From JBKEAD01 sp047973165 (lineage in GTDB: Bacteria > Verrucomicrobiota > Verrucomicrobiia > Chthoniobacterales > JBKEAD01): 13,215 bases of DNA. The DNA is taken from the NCBI GenBank assembly GCA_047973165.1, contig JBKEBM010000179.1:1-13215 (forward strand). Direction: 5' to 3'. This document shows, one piece after another, positions 1 through 7,926 of this stretch; the first letter of the stretch is position 1, and every line of letters begins with the position of its first letter. The notes beneath the pieces are model-generated. The model did not search any database, was not told the DNA's origin, and worked only from the letters and a program-made list of their open reading frames with translations. Both the position numbers and the translations under genes were made by a program.

Positions 1-4
1 TTTT

Positions 5-2674
5 ATGAAATTGTTTTTTCTCCCTGTTTTGTTTGGTGCGACGTTTGCTTTTTCTTCATTTTCCCTGTTTGGGGCGCAGGAGGAGGCGGTGACAAAAACG
101 GAAACGCTGCCGATTCTCAAAGTTGACGAGAGCTTTGATGCTTCGAAAATCACGACGCGTGAGGCGACGGTGGGGCTGGTTGACAGGGAGGGGGGCAAGG
201 GAATCAAGGTGGATTTTGGAACGGGACACAGATTTCCTGATGTGGGCTTTGCACCGCCGGAGGGTTCGGTATGGGATTTGTCAAAGTTTGGCGGTATCCG
301 GGCGGTGATCACGAATACGGGGGATGAGGCGGTGAAGGTTTTTCTGCGAGCGGATAATGCGGGGAAGGGGCAACCGTGGAATACGGGTTCGGGGGAGATT
401 CCGGCGGGTCAGACAAAGGCAGTGGAGGTGGTTTTTGGAAAAGGAACGGGGAAGGCTCCGGTGTATCCGCTGAACCCGGCGGAGGTGGTGGGGGCACATT
501 TATTTTTGGTTCGACCGAAGAAGGAGGCAGGTATTGTGGTGGAGGGTATGGAGGCTTTTGGCGAGCCTTCGCCTGAGCTGTTGGAGCGAATTGCCAAAGG
601 AGAGGAGTGGCGTCCGGCTCCGGCAAATAGGGAACCGTCGGATCCGGTTCTCATGGCGTTTGAGGCGGAGGGTGTGCTGGATCGGATCACGCAGCTCGAT
701 GCGGAGAAGGAGTTGATTGAAGATGGGGACGGGAAGGCACTGAGGGTTCGTTTTCATGCGACGAAGCCGTATCCGCATATCAAATTTCTTCCGCCGAAGC
801 AGAACTGGAATCTGGAGAGGTTCACGCGGCTGGAGTTTGACGTGACGAATAACAGCGATGAGTCGGTGCAGCTTATCGGGCGGGTGGAGAATCCGAATGC
901 GGCACCTCTGGAGAATGCCAATGCGGGGAAGCTGACGCTGGATCCGGGTGAGCGGGGAACGCTTGTGGTTCACTTCGACCGGTATTTTGCGGAGAAGATT
1001 CGGAAGAAACTTGCGGGCATGCAATCTACGCCGTGGGGGAGGCGTCCGCCGTTTGGGGGTTCGATCGATCCGGCGAATATCGTGAATGTGAGTATTTTTG
1101 CGAACAAGCCGTCGCGGGCTGCGACGTTCACGGTTCATAGTATCCGGGCAGAGGGGGCTTATGACCCCGCGAGCCAATCGGTGCCGGAGCCGTTTTTTCC
1201 GTTTGTGGATGGTTACGGCCAATACCAGCATCAGGACTGGCTGGACAAAATCAAGTCGGATGAGGATCTGGCGAAAATCAAAGCCCGCGAGGCGGCGAGT
1301 CTGGATTCTTTTCCGCGTCCGAAGAGTTGGAATGAGTTTGGCGGCTGGGCAGACGGGCCTCAACTGGAGGCGACGGGGCATTTTTATACAAAGAAGCATG
1401 AGGGAAAATGGTGGTTGATCGATCCGAAGGGGCGGTTGTTTTTTTCGATGGGAATCGATGTGGTGCAGATCGGGCAGGGTGGAACACCGATTGATAAACG
1501 CGAGGGATGGTTTGTCGATGCGCCGTGGGAAGCGGGCGATGGGTTTAAGGAATTTGTCCGAACGGGCAAAGTAAAGAGGGGCGATTATGCGAATGAGGAG
1601 ATGCGGGTTTTTAATTTTTACGGAGCGAATCTGAAACGGAAATACGGGGCGGACTGGAAGACGACCTGGCAGGATTTGATTCCTCGCCGCCTGATGAACT
1701 GGGGGTTTAATACGATAGGAAACTGGTCAGATCCGGAGATTATTACTAAGGGGAAAATCCCTTATACGCACTGGGTATTTTATGCCGCGAAAAAGCTGCC
1801 CTGGCAGCCAGCGACGCGCAATCCGGTTCCGGATCCTTTCTCGCCGGAGTTTGAGGATACGCTGCGGCGCATGGCTCTGAAGATGACAAAGGGCACCATC
1901 GATGATCCGTATTGCATCGGGTATTTCGTGGACAATGAACTGACCTGGCACGATGAGGACACTCAGGGCAAGGCGACGATGGCAGGGAATGCGAGCAATC
2001 CGGCCAAGGTCGAGCTGCTGAAGGATCTCCGGATGAAGTATGACTCGATCGGGAAACTCAATGCGGCGTGGAAGACGGATTTCAAAAGCTGGGAAACGAT
2101 GCTGGAGGAGAAAACGCTGCCGGAAAGCGCAGAGGGGCTGGAGGATTTGCGTGCGTTCACGGAGAAGCTGGTGAGAAAATACTTTGAGACGGTGAGCCGT
2201 GTGATGAAGGAGGTCGCGCCGCATAAACTTTATTTGGGTTGCCGTTTTGCAGAGCATAATAAACAGGTGGTTCGTATCGCGGCGGAGTATTGCGATGTGG
2301 TTTCGTTTAATATCTACCGGAGTTCGGTGGCGAACTGGAAACCTGCGGCGGCGATCAATAAGCCGGTGATCATCGGGGAGTTTCATTTCGGTGCGAATGA
2401 CAGAGGAGTATTTGGAAAAGGGCTTGTGCCTGTGGCGAGTTCCGTGGAACGTGCCACTATGTATCGCAAGTATATGTTGGGTGCGGCTTCGAACCCGGAG
2501 CTTGTGGGAGCGCACTGGTTTTCTTTAGTGGACGAACCGACGACGGGGCGTTCGCTCGATGCGGAGAATCACAACATCGGATTTCTAAGTATAACGGACA
2601 CTCCTTATGATGAAATGATCGGAGCGTCCCGCGAGGTGGCGGGAGAGATTTATAAGGTCCGGTCAAAAGAGTGA
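5..2674 (+). CDS. Secreted GH50 beta-agarase-like glycoside hydrolase
   Basis: Probable beta-agarase-type endo/exo-hydrolase (GH50, clan GH-A), exported to act on an agar- or porphyran-like galactan. Residues 1 to about 24-28 form a signal peptide (MK, then a Phe/Leu-rich core, then FGAQEEA), which supports the ATG at 5 even though only four bases precede it. Two similar beta-sandwich modules follow, at about residues 65-147 and 244-322 (pattern 'hydrophobic-x-F-x-PP...W-(D/N)-L...-T-N-x-(G/S)-D-E-(A/S)-V'). The catalytic (beta/alpha)8 domain begins near 445 with 'GKWWLIDPKGRLFFSMGID'. E645 in 'FVDNEL' fits the acid/base and E792 in 'IIGEFHFG' fits the nucleophile. At 889 aa it is somewhat long for GH50 because of the doubled N-terminal module. 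Its stop overlaps the sulfatase start by 4 bp, implying one transcript. The family call is from remembered motifs; the exact substrate is inferred, and a related GH-A activity on another galactan is possible. Confidence 0.8.
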   Translation: MKLFFLPVLFGATFAFSSFSLFGAQEEAVTKTETLPILKVDESFDASKITTREATVGLVDREGGKGIKVDFGTGHRFPDVGFAPPEGSVWDLSKFGGIRAVITNTGDEAVKVFLRADNAGKGQPWNTGSGEIPAGQTKAVEVVFGKGTGKAPVYPLNPAEVVGAHLFLVRPKKEAGIVVEGMEAFGEPSPELLERIAKGEEWRPAPANREPSDPVLMAFEAEGVLDRITQLDAEKELIEDGDGKALRVRFHATKPYPHIKFLPPKQNWNLERFTRLEFDVTNNSDESVQLIGRVENPNAAPLENANAGKLTLDPGERGTLVVHFDRYFAEKIRKKLAGMQSTPWGRRPPFGGSIDPANIVNVSIFANKPSRAATFTVHSIRAEGAYDPASQSVPEPFFPFVDGYGQYQHQDWLDKIKSDEDLAKIKAREAASLDSFPRPKSWNEFGGWADGPQLEATGHFYTKKHEGKWWLIDPKGRLFFSMGIDVVQIGQGGTPIDKREGWFVDAPWEAGDGFKEFVRTGKVKRGDYANEEMRVFNFYGANLKRKYGADWKTTWQDLIPRRLMNWGFNTIGNWSDPEIITKGKIPYTHWVFYAAKKLPWQPATRNPVPDPFSPEFEDTLRRMALKMTKGTIDDPYCIGYFVDNELTWHDEDTQGKATMAGNASNPAKVELLKDLRMKYDSIGKLNAAWKTDFKSWETMLEEKTLPESAEGLEDLRAFTEKLVRKYFETVSRVMKEVAPHKLYLGCRFAEHNKQVVRIAAEYCDVVSFNIYRSSVANWKPAAAINKPVIIGEFHFGANDRGVFGKGLVPVASSVERATMYRKYMLGAASNPELVGAHWFSLVDEPTTGRSLDAENHNIGFLSITDTPYDEMIGASREVAGEIYKVRSKE

Positions 2675-4281
2675 AAAAGCGTCCGAATTTTTTATGGATT
2701 TCTTTGGAGGATTGTTCGCCCCGTTTTGGGTGTTACGGAGACGCCCTGGCGCGGACTCCGCATATTGACCGTCTGGCTGCGGAGGGGACACTTTTTACCA
2801 AAGCGTTCAGCACGGCGCCGGTTTGTTCGCCGAGCCGGACGACGGTTATCACCGGGTATCCCGCCACAGCGATGTCGGCGCAGCATATGCGGACGATTTA
2901 TCAGAGAGATGAGTTTCCCGAGTTGCCGACGCCCTACCATGCGGTGCCTCCGCCGTATGTGAAGTGCTTCACTGAGGAACTGCGGGCGGCGGGGTATTAC
3001 TGCACGAACAACGGCAAGACGGATTACCAGTTCGAGACGCCGTTTTCCGCATGGGATGAAAATCAGCAACTCCAGTCGGTGGATGAAATTCACTGGAGGA
3101 ATCGGCCTGACCCTGAACAGCCGTTTTTTGCAGTCTTTAACCTTGAAGACACGCACGAGCGACGGATGTGGCCGGAGGAACCGCCCGCAATGGAGGGCGG
3201 GGATATTTCCGAAATAAAAACCGATCCGACGGAGGTGACGGTGCCGCCGTTTCTGCCAGACACCCCGGCCGTGCGCACGGCTCTTGCGCGTCAGTATGAC
3301 AACATCGCGCATAATGACAGAATCATTGGTAAGCTGCTGGCTCAGCTCGAAGAGGATGGGCTTGCGAACAATACAGTGGTGATGCTTTGGTCGGATCACG
3401 GAGAAGGGCTGCCACGGGCAAAGCGCTTTCTCTATGACTCGGGCACGCGTGTGCCGTTGATTGTGCGCTGGCCGGAGCATTTTGCGGCAGGTGTCCGGGA
3501 GGAAAAAATGGTGAGCCTGATCGACCTGGCTCCGACGGTGTTGGAAGCGGCGGGTTTGCCAAAGCCGATTTATATGGAGGGAGAATCTTTGTTGAAGAGT
3601 GCGGAGAGACCTTATGTTTTTGCGCATCGGGATCGTATGGACGGGGATTATGATAAGAGCCGTTCGGTGCGCTCCAACCGCTTTAAGTATATCCGAAATT
3701 ATTATGCGGGGCGGGAGCAGTTTGGCTACATTCCTTATCGGGCACATCACGCGGCGATGCAGGCGATCCGGCTGGAGCAGCTAAAAGGAAATGCAACTTT
3801 CGATACCGCGTATGCCCCCGAGGAACTCTATGATCTTGATGCGGATCCGCATGAGATGGTGAACATGATTGCCGCTCCGGAATTTGCCGAGGTGAAAAAA
3901 GAACTCTCTGCGGCACTTGATGCCTGGCAACAAAAGAACGATCCGGATTGTGGTCTGGGCGAGGAACAAATGGTGGGGCGGCTTTGGCCGGAGGGCAAAC
4001 AACCCGTCACGGCTGCACCGATCGGGATTGTCTATGAGGAAGAATATCCGGAAGGAACTTTGCTCGGGGAGACGTGTGAGGTGAAGGGAGCCGCACTTCT
4101 GCAGCTTGCCTGTGCGACGGAGGGGGCGACAATCGGCTGGCGTTCGGAGGAGTCCGGGACATGGCGGATTTATCGAAAGGCGATTCGCCTGGAGGCGGGA
4201 ACGCATCGGTTTGTTTTCAAGGCGGTGCGGTATGGCTATGTGCAAAGCGAAGAGCGCACCGTAACGATTGTTGTGGTGTGA
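2671..4281 (+). CDS. S1-family sulfatase, Cys type, with C-terminal chitobiase-like domain
   Basis: Hydrolyses a sulfate ester, probably on an oligosaccharide released by the upstream glycosidase. The formylglycine signature is C52-S-P-S-R56 followed by TTVITG. Metal and active-site residues include E13-D14 in the N-terminal strand, D242-H243 in 'WSDHGEG', and K251 in 'RAKR'. The active-site Cys must be oxidised by a formylglycine-generating enzyme that is not in the window. Residues from about 457 to 535 form a separate beta domain (with 'ATEGATIGWR' and 'AVRYGYVQSEE') that resembles the chitobiase/hexosaminidase C-terminal or Fn3-associated fold. The start is GTG at 2671, in a GTGA overlap with the previous stop, so translation is probably coupled. 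No signal peptide is visible: the protein starts 'MKKRPNFLWISLEDC', directly in the first core strand. Sulfatase assignment is secure; regiospecificity is unknown. Confidence 0.9.
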   Translation: MKKRPNFLWISLEDCSPRFGCYGDALARTPHIDRLAAEGTLFTKAFSTAPVCSPSRTTVITGYPATAMSAQHMRTIYQRDEFPELPTPYHAVPPPYVKCFTEELRAAGYYCTNNGKTDYQFETPFSAWDENQQLQSVDEIHWRNRPDPEQPFFAVFNLEDTHERRMWPEEPPAMEGGDISEIKTDPTEVTVPPFLPDTPAVRTALARQYDNIAHNDRIIGKLLAQLEEDGLANNTVVMLWSDHGEGLPRAKRFLYDSGTRVPLIVRWPEHFAAGVREEKMVSLIDLAPTVLEAAGLPKPIYMEGESLLKSAERPYVFAHRDRMDGDYDKSRSVRSNRFKYIRNYYAGREQFGYIPYRAHHAAMQAIRLEQLKGNATFDTAYAPEELYDLDADPHEMVNMIAAPEFAEVKKELSAALDAWQQKNDPDCGLGEEQMVGRLWPEGKQPVTAAPIGIVYEEEYPEGTLLGETCEVKGAALLQLACATEGATIGWRSEESGTWRIYRKAIRLEAGTHRFVFKAVRYGYVQSEERTVTIVVV

Positions 4282-4330
4282 TCAGGAAACAAATATTGTG
4301 CGTGGATTCCGGTTAGCATAGTCCTTGCTT

Positions 4331-5371
4331 ATGCCCACGCCGACCCTAAAAGAAATTGCTGCCGAGCTGGGGGTTTCTCACACCCTGGTCTCCTGCGTGG
4401 CGAGCGGGCGCATGGGGAATACGCGTGTGAGTGAAAAGAAACGCCAGTTTATTTTGAAGCGTATTCAGGAGGTGGGCTTTCGCCCGAACCGTCTTGCGCT
4501 GGCTCTGAAGGGAGGACGAAAGGGCTATGTGTCTGTCTTTTTGCATAAGCATGGTGTGTTTGGCAGCGAGCTGAATGAGCAGTTCATCAGCACGATTTCC
4601 GACAGTCTGATGGAGCGCGGACTGGGGTTGTGGCTGCGTTTTTTTACCTCGGAACAGGAATTTCTCGAGGCATGTTCACCACGCCTGATTCAGGAAGTTG
4701 ACGGGCTTATCGTGGCAGGAACACCGCATCCCGAGATGTATGATAGTTTACAAAAACTACAGAAGCGGGGCATTGCCGTGGTCTGCACTTTTGCAAATCG
4801 TAAATCGGCTAACAGGATTCCCTGTGTTTCCATCGATTTTGAAAAACAGGGGCGTCTGGCAGCGGAGCATTTGCTGGAGATGGGTTGTAGCAGGATTGCC
4901 CGCATCCATACACTCAAAGAGCGGCAGGAGGGTTTTCTCAAAGGGTTACGATCGGCGGGAGCGAAGGTGAATCATTCGCTGATGCTGAAAACGGAGGACT
5001 ACACATACGATGAAGCACTGCAGTACATTGATAAGCTGGTTCGTTCCGGCAAACGCTTTGATGGAGTCTCCACGGACTCGGATGCTCAGGCCGCAGCCGT
5101 TGTGCATTATTTTTTACGCCTTGGCATGCCGAAGGATCGGTGGCCAAAAGTGGTGGGAATCGATGATTCGCCGATTGCCCGTCATTGTGTGATTCCGTTG
5201 ACCTCTGTGACATCGGAGATTCGGGATCGCGCCCGACATGTCACACAGCTTCTTTTCGATTGCATCGATAAAAAGAAAGTAAAGTCTGTCGTGGTGACTC
5301 CTAAACTTGTCGTGAGAGAGTCGACGGACTCTTCCCGGATTTCGAATTACTTTGACGAAGTGACCTGGTAA
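4331..5371 (+). CDS. LacI-family transcriptional regulator
   Basis: Sugar-responsive DNA-binding repressor/activator, likely the local regulator of the agarase-sulfatase block. The helix-turn-helix spans about residues 5-26 ('TLKEIAAELGVSHTLVS'), the hinge 'RPNRLALAL' follows, and the periplasmic-binding-protein-like effector domain runs from about 65 to 335. Typical elements are 'DGLIVAGTP', 'VSIDFEKQGRLAAEHLLEMG' and 'KVVGIDDSPIA'. I chose ATG 4331 over an in-frame TTG at 4325: it gives 346 aa and makes residues 5-22 line up number-for-number with E. coli LacI. No Shine-Dalgarno is visible. The gene lies 49 bp after the first sulfatase stop, so it could be read through or have its own promoter. 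Odd point: the residue equivalent to LacI Arg22, which contacts the operator, is Cys22 (TGC at 4394-4396). Effector and operator are unknown. Confidence 0.92.
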   Translation: MPTPTLKEIAAELGVSHTLVSCVASGRMGNTRVSEKKRQFILKRIQEVGFRPNRLALALKGGRKGYVSVFLHKHGVFGSELNEQFISTISDSLMERGLGLWLRFFTSEQEFLEACSPRLIQEVDGLIVAGTPHPEMYDSLQKLQKRGIAVVCTFANRKSANRIPCVSIDFEKQGRLAAEHLLEMGCSRIARIHTLKERQEGFLKGLRSAGAKVNHSLMLKTEDYTYDEALQYIDKLVRSGKRFDGVSTDSDAQAAAVVHYFLRLGMPKDRWPKVVGIDDSPIARHCVIPLTSVTSEIRDRARHVTQLLFDCIDKKKVKSVVVTPKLVVRESTDSSRISNYFDEVTW

Positions 5372-5529
5372 TTTTTGCCGGATCAATCTGTGGAGCCTGA
5401 GACCGGTTTTTTCATAGATTCGGTATGATGCGGGTGAGGTAAAAAGATATTGACGCAAAAAGAGAAATGCCAAGGATGTGATGTTACCTGCAATCACCTG
5501 TTTTCAGGTTTGCATTTTGGTATTTTTTG
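5372..5529 (+). promoter_or_regulatory. Intergenic control region before the second sulfatase
   Basis: These 158 bp carry no gene. Near the left end, CCGG (5378-5381) can pair with CCGG (5403-5406), which is followed by six T, a weak candidate terminator for the LacI gene. The same spot, TGAGACCGGTTTTT (5398-5411), is a poor match to a LacI-type operator (central CG, imperfect half sites). TTGACG at 5450-5455 could be a -35 box, but no convincing -10 box lies at the right distance. The strongest structure is the hairpin at 5489-5514, listed separately. The region probably holds the promoter and control sites for the second sulfatase; the individual elements are uncertain. Confidence 0.4.
5489..5514 (+). 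promoter_or_regulatory. Inverted repeat/hairpin upstream of second sulfatase
   Basis: TGCAA-TC-ACCTG (5489-5500), a TTTT loop (5501-5504), then CAGGT-TTGCA (5505-5514). The arms are complementary over 10 bp with a two-base bulge on the left. A T-rich stretch (TTTTGGTATTTTTT) follows directly up to the ATG at 5530. It could be an intrinsic terminator or attenuator, an operator for the neighbouring LacI protein, or an mRNA structure controlling translation. The repeat itself is directly visible; its role is inference. Confidence 0.45.
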
Positions 5530-6981
5530 ATGAAAGCGATTGTTGTTACTTTTGATTCTTTGAATCGACACTATTTGCCGTCGTATGCGGCGGATGCAGC
5601 GGAGTTGCCGAGCTTTCGGCGTTTGTCTGAGTCGGCTCTTACTTTTGATCGTTCCTATGTTTGTTCGATGCCGTGTATGCCGGCGAGAAGAGATTTTCAC
5701 ACGGGGCGGCCCAGTTATTTTTTACGGAGCTGGGGACCGCTGGAGGCGTTTGATATTTCGTTTCCGGAGTTGCTGAAACGGGCCGGAGTTTCGACGCATC
5801 TGGTCACCGATCACTATCATTATTTTGAAGATGGCGGTGGGACGTATCACAACCGTTATTCGACCTGGCAGGGATTTCGTGGGCAGGAGGGGGACCCGTG
5901 GATGGGGCAGGTCGGGGAAGTTAAAATTCCGGAAAATATTAATGGAAAATCCAGGCGGCAGGACTGGGTGAACCGGCAGTTTATACAGAAGGAGGAGGAT
6001 TTTTCTCAGGTAAAAACTTTTGATGCCGGGCTGGATTTTCTGGAGCGTAATCATGCAGAGGATGACTGGATGCTGCATATCGAGACTTTTGATCCACACG
6101 AGCCTTTTACCGCACCGGAGAGATATCAGTCGGCTCACCCTCCGTCCGGCGAGGAACCAATTTTTGACTGGCCGATGTATGAGGGAGTGAAGGAGTCACC
6201 GAAAGAGGTTGATAAGCTGAAGGCCAGTTACTCAGCTCTGCTTTCGATGTGTGATGCCCAGTTGGGGCGCGTGCTTGAGGCGATGGATCGTCATAATATG
6301 TGGGAGGATACGATGCTGATCGTGTGGACGGATCACGGTTTTCTCCTCGGGGAACATCGATATTGGGCAAAGGGTCACCCGGAGATGTGGGAGGAGATTT
6401 CGCATACGCCTTTTTATATTTGGGACCCGCGTGCGGGTAAAACAGGGGAGCGGCGGCAGGCACTGGTGCAGCCTGCGATTGATCTGGCGCCGACGTTGCT
6501 GCGGTTTTTTGAGCAGTCTGTTCCGGAAAAGATGACGGGATTTGATCTTGCTGGTGTCATTGCCGATGACATGCCGGTGCGGGATGTCGCACTTTATTCT
6601 TACTACGACATGCCTTTGCATATTACGGATGGGAGGTATGTGAGTATTCGGTATGCAGAGGAGGGGGTATTTGATACCTATACTCTTGCATCTACCGGGA
6701 TGAAGGATTTTTGGAGTGCTGAGGAATTTGAGGGTACTCAGATGACGGGTCCGCTTCCGTTTACGAATGGTTTTCCGGTAATGAAAATTCCGCGCCAGGG
6801 GACGGTGTGGGAAAATGCAGGGAATTTGCTTTTTGATTTGGAAAATGATCCCGGGCAGGAGAGTCCGATTCGGGATGCAGAAGTCGAGCAACGGCTGCTT
6901 GAACTTACGACGCGTGAGGTGTCTCGTTGTGAGGCACCGGCAGAGTATTTTGCTCGCTACGGGATCAGGTGTGCCCTTTAA
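5530..6981 (+). CDS. S1-family sulfatase, Cys type (second sulfatase)
   Basis: Sulfate ester hydrolase of the alkaline phosphatase superfamily, 483 aa. The formylglycine signature is C49-M-P-A-R53 followed by 'RDFHTGR', characteristic of a distinct sulfatase subgroup. D9 in 'VVTFDSL' is the N-terminal metal ligand, D268-H269 in 'WTDHGFLLGEHRYWAKGH' are the second metal site, and K281 is the likely sulfate-binding Lys. ATG 5530 is chosen over the immediately preceding in-frame TTG (5527). No signal peptide is seen and the first residues form the core beta strand, so a cytoplasmic location is inferred. It lies in the same direction as the agarase, first sulfatase and LacI genes but behind a 158-bp gap with a hairpin, so it may be a separately controlled unit. 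Its subgroup differs from the first sulfatase, suggesting a different sulfate position or linkage. A phosphonate/phosphodiester hydrolase activity is a less likely alternative. Confidence 0.9.
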   Translation: MKAIVVTFDSLNRHYLPSYAADAAELPSFRRLSESALTFDRSYVCSMPCMPARRDFHTGRPSYFLRSWGPLEAFDISFPELLKRAGVSTHLVTDHYHYFEDGGGTYHNRYSTWQGFRGQEGDPWMGQVGEVKIPENINGKSRRQDWVNRQFIQKEEDFSQVKTFDAGLDFLERNHAEDDWMLHIETFDPHEPFTAPERYQSAHPPSGEEPIFDWPMYEGVKESPKEVDKLKASYSALLSMCDAQLGRVLEAMDRHNMWEDTMLIVWTDHGFLLGEHRYWAKGHPEMWEEISHTPFYIWDPRAGKTGERRQALVQPAIDLAPTLLRFFEQSVPEKMTGFDLAGVIADDMPVRDVALYSYYDMPLHITDGRYVSIRYAEEGVFDTYTLASTGMKDFWSAEEFEGTQMTGPLPFTNGFPVMKIPRQGTVWENAGNLLFDLENDPGQESPIRDAEVEQRLLELTTREVSRCEAPAEYFARYGIRCAL

Positions 6982-6987
6982 AAAAAA

Positions 6988-7926
6988 TTATCCGGTAAGT
7001 CCTTTGCGCATGGCGGCGATCGGAGCGGGGTGATCGAACCAGATTTCGTAGGAGAGTGCGCCCTGGTGGAGGAGCATGGAGAGACCAGAGGCGGCGCGGG
7101 CACCGGCGGCCTGGGAGTCTTCGATCAGACGGGATTTTCCACCGGAGTAAACGGCGTCGTAAACCAGCAGATTTGGCGTGATGAGCGAGGAAGGGATGGG
7201 GGCAGCGTCGCTGCGTTTCATGCCGATGGAGGTTGCATTGATGATGATATCGCAGTTTTCGAGTTGGCTTCGCAGAGCTTTGTTTTCCCAGGGGGTGCAG
7301 ACCAGGCGGTCGCCGGGTCCTTCGAGGCGGTCGGAGTGGAAAAATTCGTCGAGTTCTTTGCGGAGAGACTCGGCTTTTTCCTGGGTGCGGTTGACGAGGA
7401 CGAGGCGTTCGCAACCTTCGAGGGCGCACTGGACGGCGATGGCGCGTCCGGCTCCGCCACCTGCTCCGAGCAACAGGACGCGGAGGTCTTTTAAATCGAC
7501 CTGAAAGTCTTCGCGGATGGCTCGGACGAGACCGGGGCCGTCGGTATTGAAGCCGGTGAGGCTGCCGTTTTCCATCAGGATCGTGTTTACGGAACCCATG
7601 CGGCGGGCGTTTTCGTCCACCTTATCGCAGGCGGCCAGAGCTTGCGCTTTTAAGGGGATGGTTACGTTGCTGCCGATGAAGCCGGCTTTTGCCATGGCGC
7701 GAAAAGTTTTGATGGCTTTGTCTTCGGGCAGGTCGATTTTGATGTATTGGAGATTTTTTTTATCGTGGGCGAGAGCAGCATTGTGCATGCCGGGTGAGCG
7801 GGAATGCTCAACAGGATGCCCCGTGACGGCGAGGCGGGCCGGTGGAGCCAGCTCTGAAAAAATTTCGGGTCGCTGCAGGATGTCGTCTGCGGTGAAAAGG
7901 GTGTCACCGGAGTTTGTATCACTCAT
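6988..7926 (-). CDS. aroE: Shikimate dehydrogenase (NADP+)
   Basis: Reduces 3-dehydroshikimate to shikimate with NADPH in aromatic amino acid and chorismate synthesis; cytoplasmic. Seen motifs: shikimate-binding S42-R-S44 in 'GHPVEHSRSPGMHN', catalytic K93 in 'NVTIPLK', N114 in 'GSVNTI', D129 in 'GFNTDGPG', nucleotide-binding G154-A-G-G-G-A-G-R and N179-R-T, and the C-terminal 'MLLHQGALSYEIW'. ATG at 7926 gives 312 aa, about 25-40 residues longer than typical AroE because of an N-terminal extension before 'ARLAVTGHP'. The start overlaps the gltX stop by 4 bp (ATGA, 7923-7926), so it is probably translationally coupled to gltX. A longer reading frame to 8079 exists but would lie deep inside gltX and is not needed. 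The 3' end faces the second sulfatase, 6 bp away. Confidence 0.95.
   Translation of the reverse strand: MSDTNSGDTLFTADDILQRPEIFSELAPPARLAVTGHPVEHSRSPGMHNAALAHDKKNLQYIKIDLPEDKAIKTFRAMAKAGFIGSNVTIPLKAQALAACDKVDENARRMGSVNTILMENGSLTGFNTDGPGLVRAIREDFQVDLKDLRVLLLGAGGGAGRAIAVQCALEGCERLVLVNRTQEKAESLRKELDEFFHSDRLEGPGDRLVCTPWENKALRSQLENCDIIINATSIGMKRSDAAPIPSSLITPNLLVYDAVYSGGKSRLIEDSQAAGARAASGLSMLLHQGALSYEIWFDHPAPIAAMRKGLTG

Noticed and set aside
500..1399. Long open frame on the minus strand inside the GH50 gene (299 codons)
   Set aside because: It is antisense to a well-supported protein, is rich in Arg/His/Pro/Leu as expected from the complement of GC-rich codons, and shows no recognisable domain.
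1727..2515. Open frame on the minus strand within the GH50 catalytic domain
   Set aside because: The plus strand encodes both catalytic Glu motifs here, and the minus frame has no protein-like features.
2692..3750. Long open frame on the minus strand inside the first sulfatase (352 codons)
   Set aside because: It lies antisense to conserved sulfatase motifs and has an Arg/His-rich composition with no family motif.
4325..4330. TTG start for the LacI gene
   Set aside because: ATG two codons later gives exact numbering with LacI and is the commoner start codon.
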